Source: Roseimaritima sediminicola (lineage in GTDB: Bacteria; Planctomycetota; Planctomycetia; Pirellulales; Pirellulaceae). From it: a stretch of DNA of 64,000 bases. How positions within the stretch are numbered: position 1 is the stretch's first letter; each line of letters opens with the position of its first letter. Shown here piece by piece: positions 1-10,219 of the stretch. The stretch covers positions 124,001 through 188,000 of the forward strand of contig NZ_WIAD01000002.1 in assembly GCF_009618275.1 (NCBI RefSeq), given 5' to 3'. The translations under genes and the position numbers were made by a program. A model generated the notes under the pieces. It ran no database searches. It had not been told where the DNA came from and saw nothing but the letters and a program-made list of their open reading frames with translations.

Positions 1-2495
1 CGTTGGTGCAAACTGCCGGAGCGCAGAACGAGACCCCACACAGTCAGGCCACGCCGAACGAGGTGGTGCTGGCGTCGGCCGGGCAAGCAAAAATCCCGGT
101 GAGGGTTCGCGAACATGCGGATCCGCAAATTGTGGAAGCGGCGACGGAACTGGCGGAACAACTGAGCCGCATCAGCGGCGCATCGTTCCGCGTGGAAACG
201 ATCACGCCGCCGGCCACCGCAAACACACCGGGCATCGTGGTGGGATTAGTAGGCGACGTCCAAGACGTGCCTTTCGACGTGACCCTGCCCGCGCAATCCG
301 GAAGCCCGGATCAGTACCTGCTGCGAACCACCGCCGATGGACTGTACCTGCTGGGCACCACTGCGGAGGCTGTCCAGTGCGCGGTCTGGGATCTGTTGCA
401 CCGCCTGGGATACCGGCAGTACTTCCTGACCGACACCTGGGAAGTCGTTCCGCAAACGTCGCATCTGACGGTCGCCGTCAATGTCGTCGAGCAACCCGAT
501 TTTGTGACTCGGCAGGCGCCGCGCGGCGCACCCTGGTCCGATACCCAGCTGTGGAACCGGTGGCGGAAACGCAATCGGATGAACGCTTCTTTCTCGCTGA
601 GCACGGGACACGCCTACGGTGGCATCGTCCGCCGGAATCGAGAAACCTTCGAACAACATCCGGAATACTTTGCCCTGGTTGACGGCCAGCGGCGAAACGG
701 GGCCAACGCAAAGTTTTGTATCAGCAACGCAGGTTTGCGAGAGCTGGTGGTTGCCGATGCAGTGCGGCAGATCAAAGCGGATCCGCAGCGCGACAGTTTG
801 TCGGTGGATCCGTCGGACGGCGGTGGCTGGTGCGAATGCCAAGCCTGTGCGGCGATGGGCAGTGTCAGCGACCGCGCGGTCACGCTGGCCAATGAGACGG
901 CCACGGCGATCAACTCGCTGGGAGCGGGCGAAAAGTACGTGGGAATGTACGCCTACAACGATCACAGCCCGCCGCCGAGTATCGAGGTGCATCCGCACGT
1001 CGTGATCAGTGTGGCGACCGCCTTTATTCGCGGCGGGTACTCGGTCGAGGAACTGGTTTCGGGCTGGCAGCGGCAGGGCGCGACGTTGGGCATCCGTGAT
1101 TACCACGACGTGTTTGCCTGGAGCCACGACCTTCCCCGAAAAGCTCGCGGCGGCAATCTCGATTACTTGACCCGCACCGTCGCGTATTTCTACGACCACG
1201 GTGCGCGGTTCATGAACTCCGAAAACATGGACAGCTGGGGCGCCAATGGATTGGGGTACTGGTTGACGCCACAGATGCTGTGGGATGTCGACAACACGCA
1301 GCGCGTCGATACGCTGGTTGACGATTTTCTGGACCGCGCGTTCGGGGCGGCTCGCAAACCGATGGGTGAGTTTTATCGTTTGCTGAATCGCGACCACGAC
1401 GCGGTCCGTTCGCATCAGGACGTGGTCGCCAGGATGTATCGCCGCTTGGCCGAGGCCCGCGAATTAAACGAGGATGCGGCCGTCGACGCACGGCTGGATG
1501 ATTTGATCCTCTACACGCGTTACCTGGAACTGTACGGCCAGTACCGCAGCGCCGACGGACCGCCCCGCCAACAGGCGTTCGAGCAGGTTTGGCGGCATGC
1601 CTACCGGATGCGTGACCGCATGATGTTGTCGACCGTCGCCCTGTGCGATCGAGATCGGTTTCGCGATTCCCGCGTGCAGGTCCCCGAAGATCCCAGCGAC
1701 TGGCAGAGCAGCGAACCGTTCACAGCCGCGGAGATCGCCGAAATCCTCTCGGCGGGCATCGCCGCCAACGAGCCCACGGTGTTGGATTTCGCAGCCAAAC
1801 GCTACAGCGAAGATCTGGTGCCGGCCAGCGGGCTGGGGCTGTCGCCGGTTCCGCCTGGCCGTTACGACCCACGCGGACGCGGCCGACAACAGGTGTTCAC
1901 TTGGTTGGCGGAGGATCAGCGAGAGGTTCGGCTGGACGTCACCGGGGGACTGATCGCGCACTACCGGGATCGCGGCAACGTTCGGTTCTGGTTGTACTCG
2001 CCCAAGGAAGCCACGCTGGAGGCCGTCGATGAAGACCGCAGCGTGCCACCGGACGGCCAGCCGCGGCAAGTCGTCTTGTCCAGCCCCTACAGTGGCCTGC
2101 ATCGTTTGGAATGGAACGACGGCAGCGACATGACGCGAGTGGTTTTGCCGAAAGACCTGCCGGTGACGATTCGTTCGACACTGGAGGACCCGATGCGTCT
2201 GAGTGGACGTTGGGACCTGTATTTCTACGTGCCGCGGGGGACCAAGGTCGTCGGCGGCTATACGGACTCAACACGCGGCAGGTTGCTCGGTGGCGATAAT
2301 CAGGTCGTCTTCGACTTCGGTACGATGCCGGCGGCCGGGTACTTCAGCGTGCCCGTCCCGGAGGGGCAAGATCGATCGTTTTGGAAATTCTCTAACTCCC
2401 GTGGCCGGCGGATGCTGATGACCGTCCCACCGTACCTGGCGCCCAGTGTCGAGAGCCTGCTGTTGCCGCGCGAAGTCGTCCAAGCGGATCGTTGA
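1..2495 (+). CDS. DUF4838 domain-containing protein (5' end outside window)
   Basis: The reading frame is open from the window edge to a TGA, giving at least 830 residues. No signal peptide is visible, and the first residues (AGAQNETP) resemble the zone just after a signal-peptidase site, so the true start lies upstream. The middle part carries the DUF4838 pattern: PEYFALVDG, a CISN segment, and SVDPSDGGGWCECQAC. DUF4838 proteins are large secreted proteins, often beside carbohydrate-active enzymes, and are distantly related to alpha-glucuronidase folds. A glycan-related role is inference; the substrate is unknown. The uvrA-like gene starts 6 bp after the stop. Confidence 0.8.
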   Translation, partial: LVQTAGAQNETPHSQATPNEVVLASAGQAKIPVRVREHADPQIVEAATELAEQLSRISGASFRVETITPPATANTPGIVVGLVGDVQDVPFDVTLPAQSGSPDQYLLRTTADGLYLLGTTAEAVQCAVWDLLHRLGYRQYFLTDTWEVVPQTSHLTVAVNVVEQPDFVTRQAPRGAPWSDTQLWNRWRKRNRMNASFSLSTGHAYGGIVRRNRETFEQHPEYFALVDGQRRNGANAKFCISNAGLRELVVADAVRQIKADPQRDSLSVDPSDGGGWCECQACAAMGSVSDRAVTLANETATAINSLGAGEKYVGMYAYNDHSPPPSIEVHPHVVISVATAFIRGGYSVEELVSGWQRQGATLGIRDYHDVFAWSHDLPRKARGGNLDYLTRTVAYFYDHGARFMNSENMDSWGANGLGYWLTPQMLWDVDNTQRVDTLVDDFLDRAFGAARKPMGEFYRLLNRDHDAVRSHQDVVARMYRRLAEARELNEDAAVDARLDDLILYTRYLELYGQYRSADGPPRQQAFEQVWRHAYRMRDRMMLSTVALCDRDRFRDSRVQVPEDPSDWQSSEPFTAAEIAEILSAGIAANEPTVLDFAAKRYSEDLVPASGLGLSPVPPGRYDPRGRGRQQVFTWLAEDQREVRLDVTGGLIAHYRDRGNVRFWLYSPKEATLEAVDEDRSVPPDGQPRQVVLSSPYSGLHRLEWNDGSDMTRVVLPKDLPVTIRSTLEDPMRLSGRWDLYFYVPRGTKVVGGYTDSTRGRLLGGDNQVVFDFGTMPAAGYFSVPVPEGQDRSFWKFSNSRGRRMLMTVPPYLAPSVESLLLPREVVQADR

Positions 2496-2501
2496 CAGCC
2501 G

Positions 2502-5027
2502 ATGCCACGAAAGTCGAGAACCATGCGAGTTCCCTGTGACCCCGACCACTGCATTCAGGTGCGCGGGGCCCGCGTCCACAACCTGAAGAACATCGACGTC
2601 GACTTGCCTCGCAACGCCCTGGTGGTGTTTACGGGGATTTCCGGTTCGGGCAAATCTTCGCTGGCATTCGGGACGTTGTTCGCCGAATCCCAACGCCGTT
2701 ATCTGGATTCGGTGTCGCCCTATGCGCGGCGGTTGATCGATCAGGTGGACGAACCCGATATCGATGCCATCGACGGGTTGCCGCCGGCGGTGGCCCTGCA
2801 GCAGCATCGTGCGGTGCCCTCGGCGCGATCCTCGGTGGGCAGCGTGACCACGATTTCCAACGGGTTGCGGATGCTGTATTCCCGGGCGGGAACTTATCCA
2901 CGTGGCCAGCGGATGTTGTATGCGGACGCCTTCTCGCCCAACACGCCCGAGGGAGCCTGTCCGCGCTGTCACGGGATCGGGCGAGTGTTTGAGGTCACCG
3001 AAGATCTGCTGGTTCCCGACGATACCAAGACGATTCGCGAGCGGGCGATCGCCGCGTGGCCGCCCGCCTGGCAGGGGCAAAACCTGCGTGACATCCTGGT
3101 GTCACTCGGTCACGACATCGACAAACCATGGCGCAAACTGCCGCGTAAAACCCGGGACTGGATTCTGTTTACCGACGAAACGCCCGTGGTGCCGGTCTAT
3201 GCGGGTTACGACCTCAAACGAACGCAGGCGGCAATCGAAGCGGAGGAGTCGCCCAGTTACATGGGCACCTTTACCAGTGCCCGGCGTTATGTGCTGCACT
3301 CCTTCGCGACGACGCAGAGCCAACGCACCAAGAAACGCGTCTCACAGTTCATGCAGATCTCGGAATGTCCCGATTGCGAGGGCAAAAAGCTGAAGCGAGA
3401 ATCGCTTTCGGTGAAGTTCGCCGGTCTGGACATCGGCCAGTTGTCGCAGTTGTCGTTGACCGAACTGGCCGACAAACTGCGTGATCCGGCCCATGCGGCG
3501 GCTCAAGAACGCGAGCTGCACCGCGAGAAAGCGATCGTTGCTCAGCGGATCGCCGACGACATTCTGGCCCGCGTCGAAGCGCTGACAATGTTGGGACTGG
3601 GATACCTGTCGCTGGAGCGGAGCACACCGACCCTGTCGCCGGGCGAGCTGCAACGGTTGCGGCTGGCCACGCAGATTCGTTCACAGCTGTTCGGTGTGGT
3701 CTACGTCCTGGACGAACCCTCGGCGGGACTGCATCCGGCCGACACCCAGGCCCTGCTGAGCGCACTGGACGAACTCAAAGACGCCGGCAATTCGTTGTTC
3801 GTCGTGGAGCACGACGTCCGCGTCATCAAGCATGCGGATTGGATCGTGGACATCGGCCCAGATGCGGGGACCCATGGCGGGGAAGTTCTTTATAACGGTC
3901 CGGTCAAAGGCCTTCGCAAAGTCAAGCATTCGCATACCGCGCGGTACCTGTTCGCCAAATCGAGGGCCGCGGAGCGCACGGTTCGCAAGCCCACGGGGTG
4001 GCTGAAACTCAAGGGCGTCGAGCGAAATAATTTGCGCGGACTGGATGCGGAATTCCCGCTGGGTGTGCTGACGACCGTGACCGGCGTGTCGGGGTCGGGA
4101 AAGTCCAGTCTGGTCAGTCAGGCTCTGGTCGAACTGGTCGGCGAGCGATTGGGACACAAGAAAACGGTGGAGCTGCCCAGCGACGAAGGCGATCTGCTGG
4201 AACGCGAGCTGGAGAGCGCGACGGGAGGTCGGATCGTGGCGGGAATCGAACAGGTCCGCCGACTGGTGACCGTCGACCAGAAACCCATCGGTCGCACTCC
4301 GCGTTCGAACCTGGCCACCTACACCGGTCTGTTCGATCACGTCCGGCGTTTGTTCGCGGCCACGCGCAAAGCCCGCTCGCGGCGCTACGACGTCGGCCGG
4401 TTCTCCTTCAATGTTGCCAAGGGACGCTGTGCCAACTGTGAAGGCGCCGGTTTTGTCAGTGTGGAGTTGTTGTTTTTGCCCAGTGTCTACACGCCCTGTC
4501 CGGTGTGTCAGGGCCGACGCTACAACGAGAAAACGCTGGAGGTGACGTATCGCGACAAAAACATCGCGGAAGTGCTGGACCTAACCGTGGAATCCGCTCG
4601 CGAGTTTTTCGAGGAGGATCCGCCGGTCCTGCGTTCGCTCGATGCGCTGCTGCAAGTCGGTCTCGGCTACCTGCGGCTCGGCCAGCCCGCCACCGAGCTG
4701 TCGGGTGGCGAAGCCCAGCGGATCAAACTGGCGACGGAACTGCAGCGCACCCAGCGTGGCGACACGCTGTACGTACTGGATGAACCCACCACCGGCCTGC
4801 ATCCAGCGGACGTGGCGATGTTGATGAACCAGTTGAATGGGCTGGTCGACGCCGACAACACGGTCATCATGGTAGAACACGACATGCAGGTGGCCCGCAC
4901 CAGCGACTGGATCATCGACATCGGTCCCGGAGCCGGCGACCAGGGCGGCGAGGTCGTCGCCGCGGGGCCGCCACAGACCGTCGCCAAATCCGAACGCAGT
5001 CGCACCGCCCCGTTTCTAACGTCGTGA
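2502..5027 (+). CDS. UvrA-like excinuclease ATPase (UvrA2 class)
   Basis: An 841-residue tandem ABC ATPase of the UvrA family. Two Walker A motifs are visible (GISGSGKSS near the N-terminus, GVSGSGKSS in the middle). The signature sequences are [12 protein letters not shown] and [12 protein letters not shown], and the Walker B motifs are [15 protein letters not shown] and [15 protein letters not shown]. Paired CxxC zinc modules occur ([16 protein letters not shown]...CPVCQG). UvrA itself is about 940-970 residues. The shorter length and the Pro in the first signature fit UvrA2/DrrC-like paralogues that lack the UvrB-binding domain, linked to DNA-intercalating drug tolerance or accessory repair. 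A second in-frame ATG at 2523 is an alternative start. It is probably cotranscribed with the upstream gene. Confidence 0.9.
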   Translation: MPRKSRTMRVPCDPDHCIQVRGARVHNLKNIDVDLPRNALVVFTGISGSGKSSLAFGTLFAESQRRYLDSVSPYARRLIDQVDEPDIDAIDGLPPAVALQQHRAVPSARSSVGSVTTISNGLRMLYSRAGTYPRGQRMLYADAFSPNTPEGACPRCHGIGRVFEVTEDLLVPDDTKTIRERAIAAWPPAWQGQNLRDILVSLGHDIDKPWRKLPRKTRDWILFTDETPVVPVYAGYDLKRTQAAIEAEESPSYMGTFTSARRYVLHSFATTQSQRTKKRVSQFMQISECPDCEGKKLKRESLSVKFAGLDIGQLSQLSLTELADKLRDPAHAAAQERELHREKAIVAQRIADDILARVEALTMLGLGYLSLERSTPTLSPGELQRLRLATQIRSQLFGVVYVLDEPSAGLHPADTQALLSALDELKDAGNSLFVVEHDVRVIKHADWIVDIGPDAGTHGGEVLYNGPVKGLRKVKHSHTARYLFAKSRAAERTVRKPTGWLKLKGVERNNLRGLDAEFPLGVLTTVTGVSGSGKSSLVSQALVELVGERLGHKKTVELPSDEGDLLERELESATGGRIVAGIEQVRRLVTVDQKPIGRTPRSNLATYTGLFDHVRRLFAATRKARSRRYDVGRFSFNVAKGRCANCEGAGFVSVELLFLPSVYTPCPVCQGRRYNEKTLEVTYRDKNIAEVLDLTVESAREFFEEDPPVLRSLDALLQVGLGYLRLGQPATELSGGEAQRIKLATELQRTQRGDTLYVLDEPTTGLHPADVAMLMNQLNGLVDADNTVIMVEHDMQVARTSDWIIDIGPGAGDQGGEVVAAGPPQTVAKSERSRTAPFLTS

Positions 5028-5040
5028 GGATGTCGTTGGG

Positions 5041-6585
5041 TTACGGCTTCGCAGGTCGGAGGTCCGCGTCCGCAGCCTCTTGCTCACCCGTCTCGTCCGC
5101 CGGGGCGATGGCTTCGATTTGGCGGTGCACCGCGGCGACGATGTCGTTCTCGATGGCCGGCGCCCAGGTGGTCGGCAAACCGTAGTAGACCATCGCGCCG
5201 GCGCCTTCATAACCGCCTTCGGCCAGCACGCGTCGCGAGGGAATGTAGGCCATGACATCGTGACTGTAACCGGCCACCCACGTGCCGGGCTCGCCCAGTT
5301 CGAATTTCAGCCGCAGAGCATAGTCCACCACCACTTCGCCGCCGAGCCCGATCAGCCGCACGTCGTCGCCGATTCGCCAGACGCTGATCGGATAGGGATA
5401 GCTGGGCTCGAGCGGTTGGCCTCGGTCGATCTGTGCCAACAGCATCTGGGCACGCGCGGCGGCGTAGGGATTGTTCGCCTGAGCGTCCTGGCGGAGATGT
5501 TCGGTTGTCGGCAGGGGGCCCAGAGGCACGTCCGGCTCTTCATAGGACGTGGCCAGAGCGCCGCGAACCGGCGGCATCTCGGTGGTCAGCAGTACTTTGT
5601 CGACCGCCGTGGCCAGACGGCGTCCGTAGTGGCGAGCCAACCGGGTGGTGCGGCGAGGCAAGGGGTTCTGGTCCGCTCCGCACCCCGCGAAGAACAACGC
5701 CACGCACCCCGGGTGGCTCTCCTCGAGTTCCCGCTGGGCGAATCCCGGATAGTCGCCCGACCACTCGTAACTGCTCAGCACCGTGGCGTGACAGGCATAG
5801 CCGAACAGCACGGCCAACAACTGGCCGTCGGCATCACGGGCGGCCAGGACGGGCACGTCGTGGTCGACTGGCCCCTCTAGCGTGCCCGCCGTGCGGCGCT
5901 CCGGCACCGCGCCTTCGGGACGGTTCTCTCGGCGGTTCACCGCGAAATCCGCTCGACCGTGTCCCCACGACAACTCGCACGGTGCCAGCTTTTCGAGCGC
6001 GTCGCCGACCACGTCCAGGACGTCTTGTGTGAGCGTTTGCACCCAGTCGTCAATCGCTCGCTGCTGGGCTTCCGGCAGTCGCAGGTAGTGCAGCGGAGCC
6101 AGGTTGCGGCCGACCACCGGACCGGAATGCGTGTGCGAGCAACAGATTAGAACCTGATCCCGTGAAAACCCATAGCGCTCTGCCAGGGCCTCGCACAGGT
6201 CGACCGAAAGCGTGCGGTCGATGCCCACCAGGTCCAGCGTCAACACCAGCCCGCGTTGTCCCTGGGCGTCCTGCAGTACCAGTGCCTTGGCCCACAGCTC
6301 GGTCAGCTTGCCTTCGACCGGTCGATCTCGCGATCCGTAGCCGGCCATAAACAATTTTTCTTCAGGCGTGATCGCTACTTTTGCTGCGCCAGCCTGCCAG
6401 CCGTCACGAGCCGGTTCGGAAGGGTTGGCGAACGTCGGAGCGACAAAGCCCACCAGGACCAGAATCAATCCCAAGACGCAAACGCGGGACTTGCTTCGCA
6501 GCGGGGCGAGCTGTCGAGACGTTTGCGGTGCTCGCAGCGTCCGGGGGTGCGAAACGGGACAGGCCGACGGTTGATAACACGACAT
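5041..6585 (-). CDS. Neutral/alkaline non-lysosomal ceramidase-like secreted hydrolase
   Basis: About 514 residues from an ATG at 6585 that is preceded by AGGAG ten bases upstream; the frame is open further upstream but without a site. An N-terminal hydrophobic stretch (VLGLILVLVGFVAP) indicates export. The mature part begins WQAGAAKVAITP, as in the neutral ceramidase N-terminal family, and has SHTHSGP (zinc-ligand region), YACHATVL, SGDYPGFAQ and FFAGCGADQNP. These are the recurring motifs of planctomycete ceramidase-like proteins. The classical catalytic-Ser motif of true ceramidases is not evident, so lipid amidase activity is only inferred. It is convergent with the uvrA-like gene, 13 bp apart. 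Confidence 0.85.
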   Translation of the reverse strand: MSCYQPSACPVSHPRTLRAPQTSRQLAPLRSKSRVCVLGLILVLVGFVAPTFANPSEPARDGWQAGAAKVAITPEEKLFMAGYGSRDRPVEGKLTELWAKALVLQDAQGQRGLVLTLDLVGIDRTLSVDLCEALAERYGFSRDQVLICCSHTHSGPVVGRNLAPLHYLRLPEAQQRAIDDWVQTLTQDVLDVVGDALEKLAPCELSWGHGRADFAVNRRENRPEGAVPERRTAGTLEGPVDHDVPVLAARDADGQLLAVLFGYACHATVLSSYEWSGDYPGFAQRELEESHPGCVALFFAGCGADQNPLPRRTTRLARHYGRRLATAVDKVLLTTEMPPVRGALATSYEEPDVPLGPLPTTEHLRQDAQANNPYAAARAQMLLAQIDRGQPLEPSYPYPISVWRIGDDVRLIGLGGEVVVDYALRLKFELGEPGTWVAGYSHDVMAYIPSRRVLAEGGYEGAGAMVYYGLPTTWAPAIENDIVAAVHRQIEAIAPADETGEQEAADADLRPAKP

Positions 6586-6778
6586 CGATTGAGGACTCCT
6601 GGAGGAACGAACGAATCGATACCAGGATAGGCGACCCGCCTCCCCTCGTGGGCGGCGAGCGGAGGCGGCAAAAAAATTGCGGCGTCGATCGAGTTCCGGA
6701 TCGATCGCCAGCACGTTAGGCTAGGCTCCGCCCGAGAACCTAAGCCGAACGCGCGCCTCCGTAACTGGTGAACCATCG

Positions 6779-7819
6779 ATGACTACCTCTGCATTGCCGG
6801 ACCTGATCGAGAACGAATCCCAACTCGATGCGTTGCTTGCGCGGCCCAGCGATGCCTTGGTCGAACGGATGGGGTCGCTGGAAGGTGATCTGATCATCTG
6901 TGGCGTGGGCGGCAAGATGGGCGTCAGTCTTGCCCAATTGGCCCTCGCCGCGATTCGGCGTGCCGGGGTGCGCAAGACTGTCTACGGTGTATCTCGATTC
7001 TCCTCGCCGGAGGCCCGCCGGAAGCTCGATGCGATGGGCGTCAAGACGATTGCCTGCGACTTGCTGGACCGTACGGCTGTCGCCGCTTTGCCTCAGGTCG
7101 ATCAGGTCGTCTACATGGCCGGCCGCAAATTCGGAACCGGCGATGCGCCGGCCTTGACCTGGGCGATGAACACCCTGGTTCCGGCCAACGTCGCCGACCA
7201 TTTTCGTGCTTCGCGTATCGTCGCCTTCTCGACCGGTTGCGTTTATCCACTCGCTCGCGTCGGTGAGGCGCCCGACGAGACGGTCCCGCCTGCGCCGGTT
7301 GGCGAGTACGCTCAGTCCTGCCTGGGGCGGGAACGGATGTTTGAGTACGCCAGCGAAACATTCGGGACGCCCGTTTGCCTGTTCCGTTTAAATTATGCGA
7401 TCGACTTGCGGTACGGCGTGCTGTTCGATATCGCCGACAAGGTCTGGAATGAGCAACCGGTTAACAATGGCGTGGAGGCCTTTAACGTGATCTGGCAGGG
7501 TGATGCCAATCAGCAGGCGCTGCTGTGCCTGGGTCAGTGCAGCAGCCCCGCCAATGTGATCAATGTCACCGGCCCCGAAACCCTGTACACCGAAGCGGTG
7601 GCTCGGCGGTTCGGCGAGCTATTCAACAAACCGGTTCGTTTTGCGACGACGCCGAGCCCGCTGGGATACTTGAGCGACAGCGGCCGCGCGACGGCGTTGT
7701 TCGGCGAGCCGTCGGTCACGGCCGACCAATTGATCCGGTGGCAGGCCCACTGGATTCGTTGTGGCGGCCGGTCGCTGGGTAAACCGACACATTTCGAAGT
7801 CAGCGATGGAGGTTATTGA
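6779..7819 (+). CDS. NAD-dependent epimerase/dehydratase (extended SDR) with Cys for the catalytic Lys
   Basis: 346 residues with a Rossmann GxxGxxG (GVGGKMG, residues 42-48), a STGCVYP segment after the central strand, and a nucleotide-sugar-epimerase-like C-terminal half. The SDR YxxxK signature reads YAQSC (Tyr177, Cys181): DNA codons tac gct cag tcc tgc put Cys where Lys normally stands. The gene overlaps the region just before the following aldolase-family gene and is probably translationally coupled to it. The pair suggests oxidation or epimerisation of a sugar or sugar acid followed by retro-aldol cleavage. That pathway is inference, and the missing Lys may mean altered chemistry. Confidence 0.8.
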   Translation: MTTSALPDLIENESQLDALLARPSDALVERMGSLEGDLIICGVGGKMGVSLAQLALAAIRRAGVRKTVYGVSRFSSPEARRKLDAMGVKTIACDLLDRTAVAALPQVDQVVYMAGRKFGTGDAPALTWAMNTLVPANVADHFRASRIVAFSTGCVYPLARVGEAPDETVPPAPVGEYAQSCLGRERMFEYASETFGTPVCLFRLNYAIDLRYGVLFDIADKVWNEQPVNNGVEAFNVIWQGDANQQALLCLGQCSSPANVINVTGPETLYTEAVARRFGELFNKPVRFATTPSPLGYLSDSGRATALFGEPSVTADQLIRWQAHWIRCGGRSLGKPTHFEVSDGGY

Positions 7820-7823
7820 TTCC

Positions 7824-8897
7824 GTGCGTATTGAAGATCTGTCCGAGACCCTGTTGGCCGGCGTCCGTCGTGGAATGGTGATCCCGGCCCAGCCCCTGGC
7901 CTTGGATGCCCAGCGACGTTTAGATCCGCGCTATCAGACCGCCCTGACCCGCTACTATATCGACGCCGGCGCCGGTGGCATCGCCGTCGGCGTGCATACG
8001 ACGCAGTTCGCGATTCGCGATCCCAACGTGGGATTGTTCCAGCCGGTGTTGCAGTTGGTCGCTCGCGAGATCGACGCGTATGCAGGAACCAAAGGACGAG
8101 AGATTTTCAAAGTTGCCGGGCTTTGTGGCGACACTTCGCAGGCGGTTGCCGAAGCGACGTTTGCGGTTTCGCAAGGCTACCATGCGGGACTATTAAGTCT
8201 GGCGGCGCTGGCCGGAGAAAGCGACGCACGGTTGCTGGCCCACTGCCGTGAGGTGGCCGAGGTGATGCCCGTGATCGGTTTCTATCTGCAGCCGGCCGTG
8301 GGAGGCCGCGTGTTGTCCTACGGTTTCTGGCGCGAGTTTGCCGAAATCGAGAACGTGATTGCAATCAAGATGGCACCGTTTAATCGTTATCAAACTCTCG
8401 ATGTGGTCCGGGCGGTGTGCGACGCCGGACGCGAAGAAGCGATCACCCTGTATACCGGCAACGACGACAACATCATCGCGGATCTGATCACCGAGTATCG
8501 GATCGTGACCGCCGCTGGTCCTCGTTCGGTGCGCATTCGAGGCGGCCTGCTGGGGCACTGGAGCGTCTGGACACGAAGAGCGGTAGAGATGCTGGAACGG
8601 CTGCAGGCGCTGCCCGGCGCCGGCGGTGACATTCCGGCCGAGTGGCTCCGGCAGAACATCGAAGTCACCGACTGCAATGCCGCGTTCTTTGACGCGGCCA
8701 ACCGGTTTGCGGGCTGCATTCCCGGAATCCACGAGGTTTTACGCCGACAAGGCCTGTTGCCCGGAACCTGGTGTCTGGATCCGGACGAAGTGCTCTCGCC
8801 GGGACAGGCCGAGGAAATCGACCGCGTCCTGGCCAGTTATCCCCATCTGAACGACGACGACTTCGTACGGGCTCATCTCTCGCAGTGGTTGGCTTGA
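7824..8897 (+). CDS. Dihydrodipicolinate synthase/N-acetylneuraminate lyase family protein
   Basis: About 357 residues in a DapA-type TIM-barrel pattern. It shows RYYIDAGAGGIAVGVHTTQF near the N-terminus, VIGFYLQP where the family has its active-site Tyr region, and NVIAIKMAP supplying the likely Schiff-base Lys. The chosen start is the GTG at 7824, with GGAGG about 11 bp upstream. An in-frame ATG at 7806 would overlap the preceding gene by 14 bp. Family members cleave or form 2-keto-3-deoxy acids or sialic acid. The substrate here is unknown, but coupling to the SDR gene suggests a shared sugar-acid pathway. Confidence 0.8.
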   Translation: MRIEDLSETLLAGVRRGMVIPAQPLALDAQRRLDPRYQTALTRYYIDAGAGGIAVGVHTTQFAIRDPNVGLFQPVLQLVAREIDAYAGTKGREIFKVAGLCGDTSQAVAEATFAVSQGYHAGLLSLAALAGESDARLLAHCREVAEVMPVIGFYLQPAVGGRVLSYGFWREFAEIENVIAIKMAPFNRYQTLDVVRAVCDAGREEAITLYTGNDDNIIADLITEYRIVTAAGPRSVRIRGGLLGHWSVWTRRAVEMLERLQALPGAGGDIPAEWLRQNIEVTDCNAAFFDAANRFAGCIPGIHEVLRRQGLLPGTWCLDPDEVLSPGQAEEIDRVLASYPHLNDDDFVRAHLSQWLA

Positions 8898-8952
8898 ACC
8901 CTGTGTCGATTCCCCAACCCCGCGGGAATAAATCTTTCGCCGCCCCCCTGAC

Positions 8953-8979
8953 AACCCTCTCCCGTACGGCGTGAGGGTG
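8953..8979 (+). terminator. Stem-loop after the DapA-like gene
   Basis: ACCCTC (8954-8959) pairs with GAGGGT (8973-8978) around a CGTACG-containing loop, 56 bp after the stop codon. There is no T-run, so intrinsic termination is uncertain. The rest of 8898-9188 shows no gene. Confidence 0.3.
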
Positions 8980-9148
8980 ATGCCCACATACACATTGCGG
9001 TGGGCTTAAGGGCGGCGCCTCACCCGAAACGATGCGCAAAGGGGGCGAGGGCGGCCGCGCAGGGGGCGGCTGGCTGGTTATATCGGGTGCGTCAGAAGTG
9101 GCATTGTGACTTGACCATTCGGTACTATCCAACCAAGATGACCGCGTC

Positions 9149-9178
9149 TTAACAATCCGTTTCACAAATCTTTACTAT
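9149..9178 (+). promoter_or_regulatory. Possible sigma70-type promoter for the first DUF1559 gene
   Basis: TTAACA (9149-9154) and TACTAT (9173-9178) are separated by 18 bp in an AT-rich stretch just before the ATG at 9189. The predicted transcript would have almost no leader, and no ribosome binding site is visible. Suggestive only. Confidence 0.25.
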
Positions 9179-9188
9179 AGTTTTTTTA

Positions 9189-10199
9189 ATGAGTCACAAA
9201 TATCGCCCCACCCGAGGGGGTTTTACGCTTGTCGAACTACTGGTCGTTATCGCGATTATTGGAGTCTTGGTTGGGCTGCTGTTGCCGGCGGTCCAGGCCG
9301 CACGTGAAGCAGCGCGGCGAATGCAGTGCAGTAACAACCTAAAGCAAATGGGGTTGGCATTGCATAATTTTCACGACACGTTCAACGAATTTCCTGCTGG
9401 CTATGGTTTCAATAATGATGCCAATAAAGGCAGCTGGCGTAAGGCGTGGGGTTGGGGAGCCCGAATCCTGCCTTATATCGAGCAGGGCAATATGTATGAC
9501 ACCCTGGGCGTCGGCTCGCGGGAATTCAACGACGCGTTGCCGGGCAATGATTCCTCGACTTGGCCTGCTCTGGAGTTGGCCGCCATCCGAACCAACCTCC
9601 CGACATTCCGCTGCCCCAGCGACATCAGCCCAGATATCAATACCTCGGTCGATTTCTGCCATTCCGGTGGTCCCGATTCCACCAAGCCCGCCACAAGCAA
9701 CTACATCGGTGTTTACGCCTACCAGTACTCCAACTGGAATCCCGGCGGAGCTCCGCCCTCGACCAATGGGATTTTTCAGCCGCAGAACGGATCTCGCATG
9801 GCTTCGGTCACCGACGGATTATCCAATACGTTCATGGTCGGCGAGCGTGGCTGGGCGCACCAGGCGGGATATTGGGTCGGTGTCGGAAACGTCAATAGCG
9901 AAGCGTCTTGGTCATCGCCCAAAGTGGTCGGGCGGAGCTTTATGCTGAAGTTGAACATGCCGCTGACCAGCCGATACTACTCCACATTTTCCAGTTACCA
10001 TCCCGGTGGAGCTCAGTTTGTGTACGGCGACGGCAGTGTCCATTTCATCGCCGACACGATCGATTTCAACGACGGCCTGAAGACCGATGGTACCCCCCAT
10101 CACTGGTCGACGCCCTTCAGCAACATCGACAAAACGACCCTCGGTCTGTGGCAACGACTGGGTTGCAAGAACGATGGCCAACCCGTTGAATCCCCGTAA
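9189..10199 (+). CDS. DUF1559 prepilin-like protein
   Basis: 336 residues. The N-terminus is a type IV pilin-like signal: [20 protein letters not shown], with cleavage expected after the Gly before Phe. The segment [19 protein letters not shown] follows, which is diagnostic of the DUF1559 family greatly expanded in planctomycetes. The C-terminus carries the H-X9-DG motif (HPGGAQFVYGDGSVHF). Such proteins are thought to be pseudopilin-like secreted or surface proteins; their function is unknown. The stop overlaps a spare ATG of the following frame, and the next gene is a small lipoprotein, a recurrent pairing. Confidence 0.92.
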   Translation: MSHKYRPTRGGFTLVELLVVIAIIGVLVGLLLPAVQAAREAARRMQCSNNLKQMGLALHNFHDTFNEFPAGYGFNNDANKGSWRKAWGWGARILPYIEQGNMYDTLGVGSREFNDALPGNDSSTWPALELAAIRTNLPTFRCPSDISPDINTSVDFCHSGGPDSTKPATSNYIGVYAYQYSNWNPGGAPPSTNGIFQPQNGSRMASVTDGLSNTFMVGERGWAHQAGYWVGVGNVNSEASWSSPKVVGRSFMLKLNMPLTSRYYSTFSSYHPGGAQFVYGDGSVHFIADTIDFNDGLKTDGTPHHWSTPFSNIDKTTLGLWQRLGCKNDGQPVESP

Positions 10200-10219
10200 T
10201 GACTGTTAGCGAGCAACCC

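Noticed and set aside
246-1415. 389-residue ORF antisense to the DUF4838 gene
   Set aside because: It is in a complementary frame of a well-supported gene and has an Arg/Val/His-rich, motif-free translation typical of GC-rich shadow frames.
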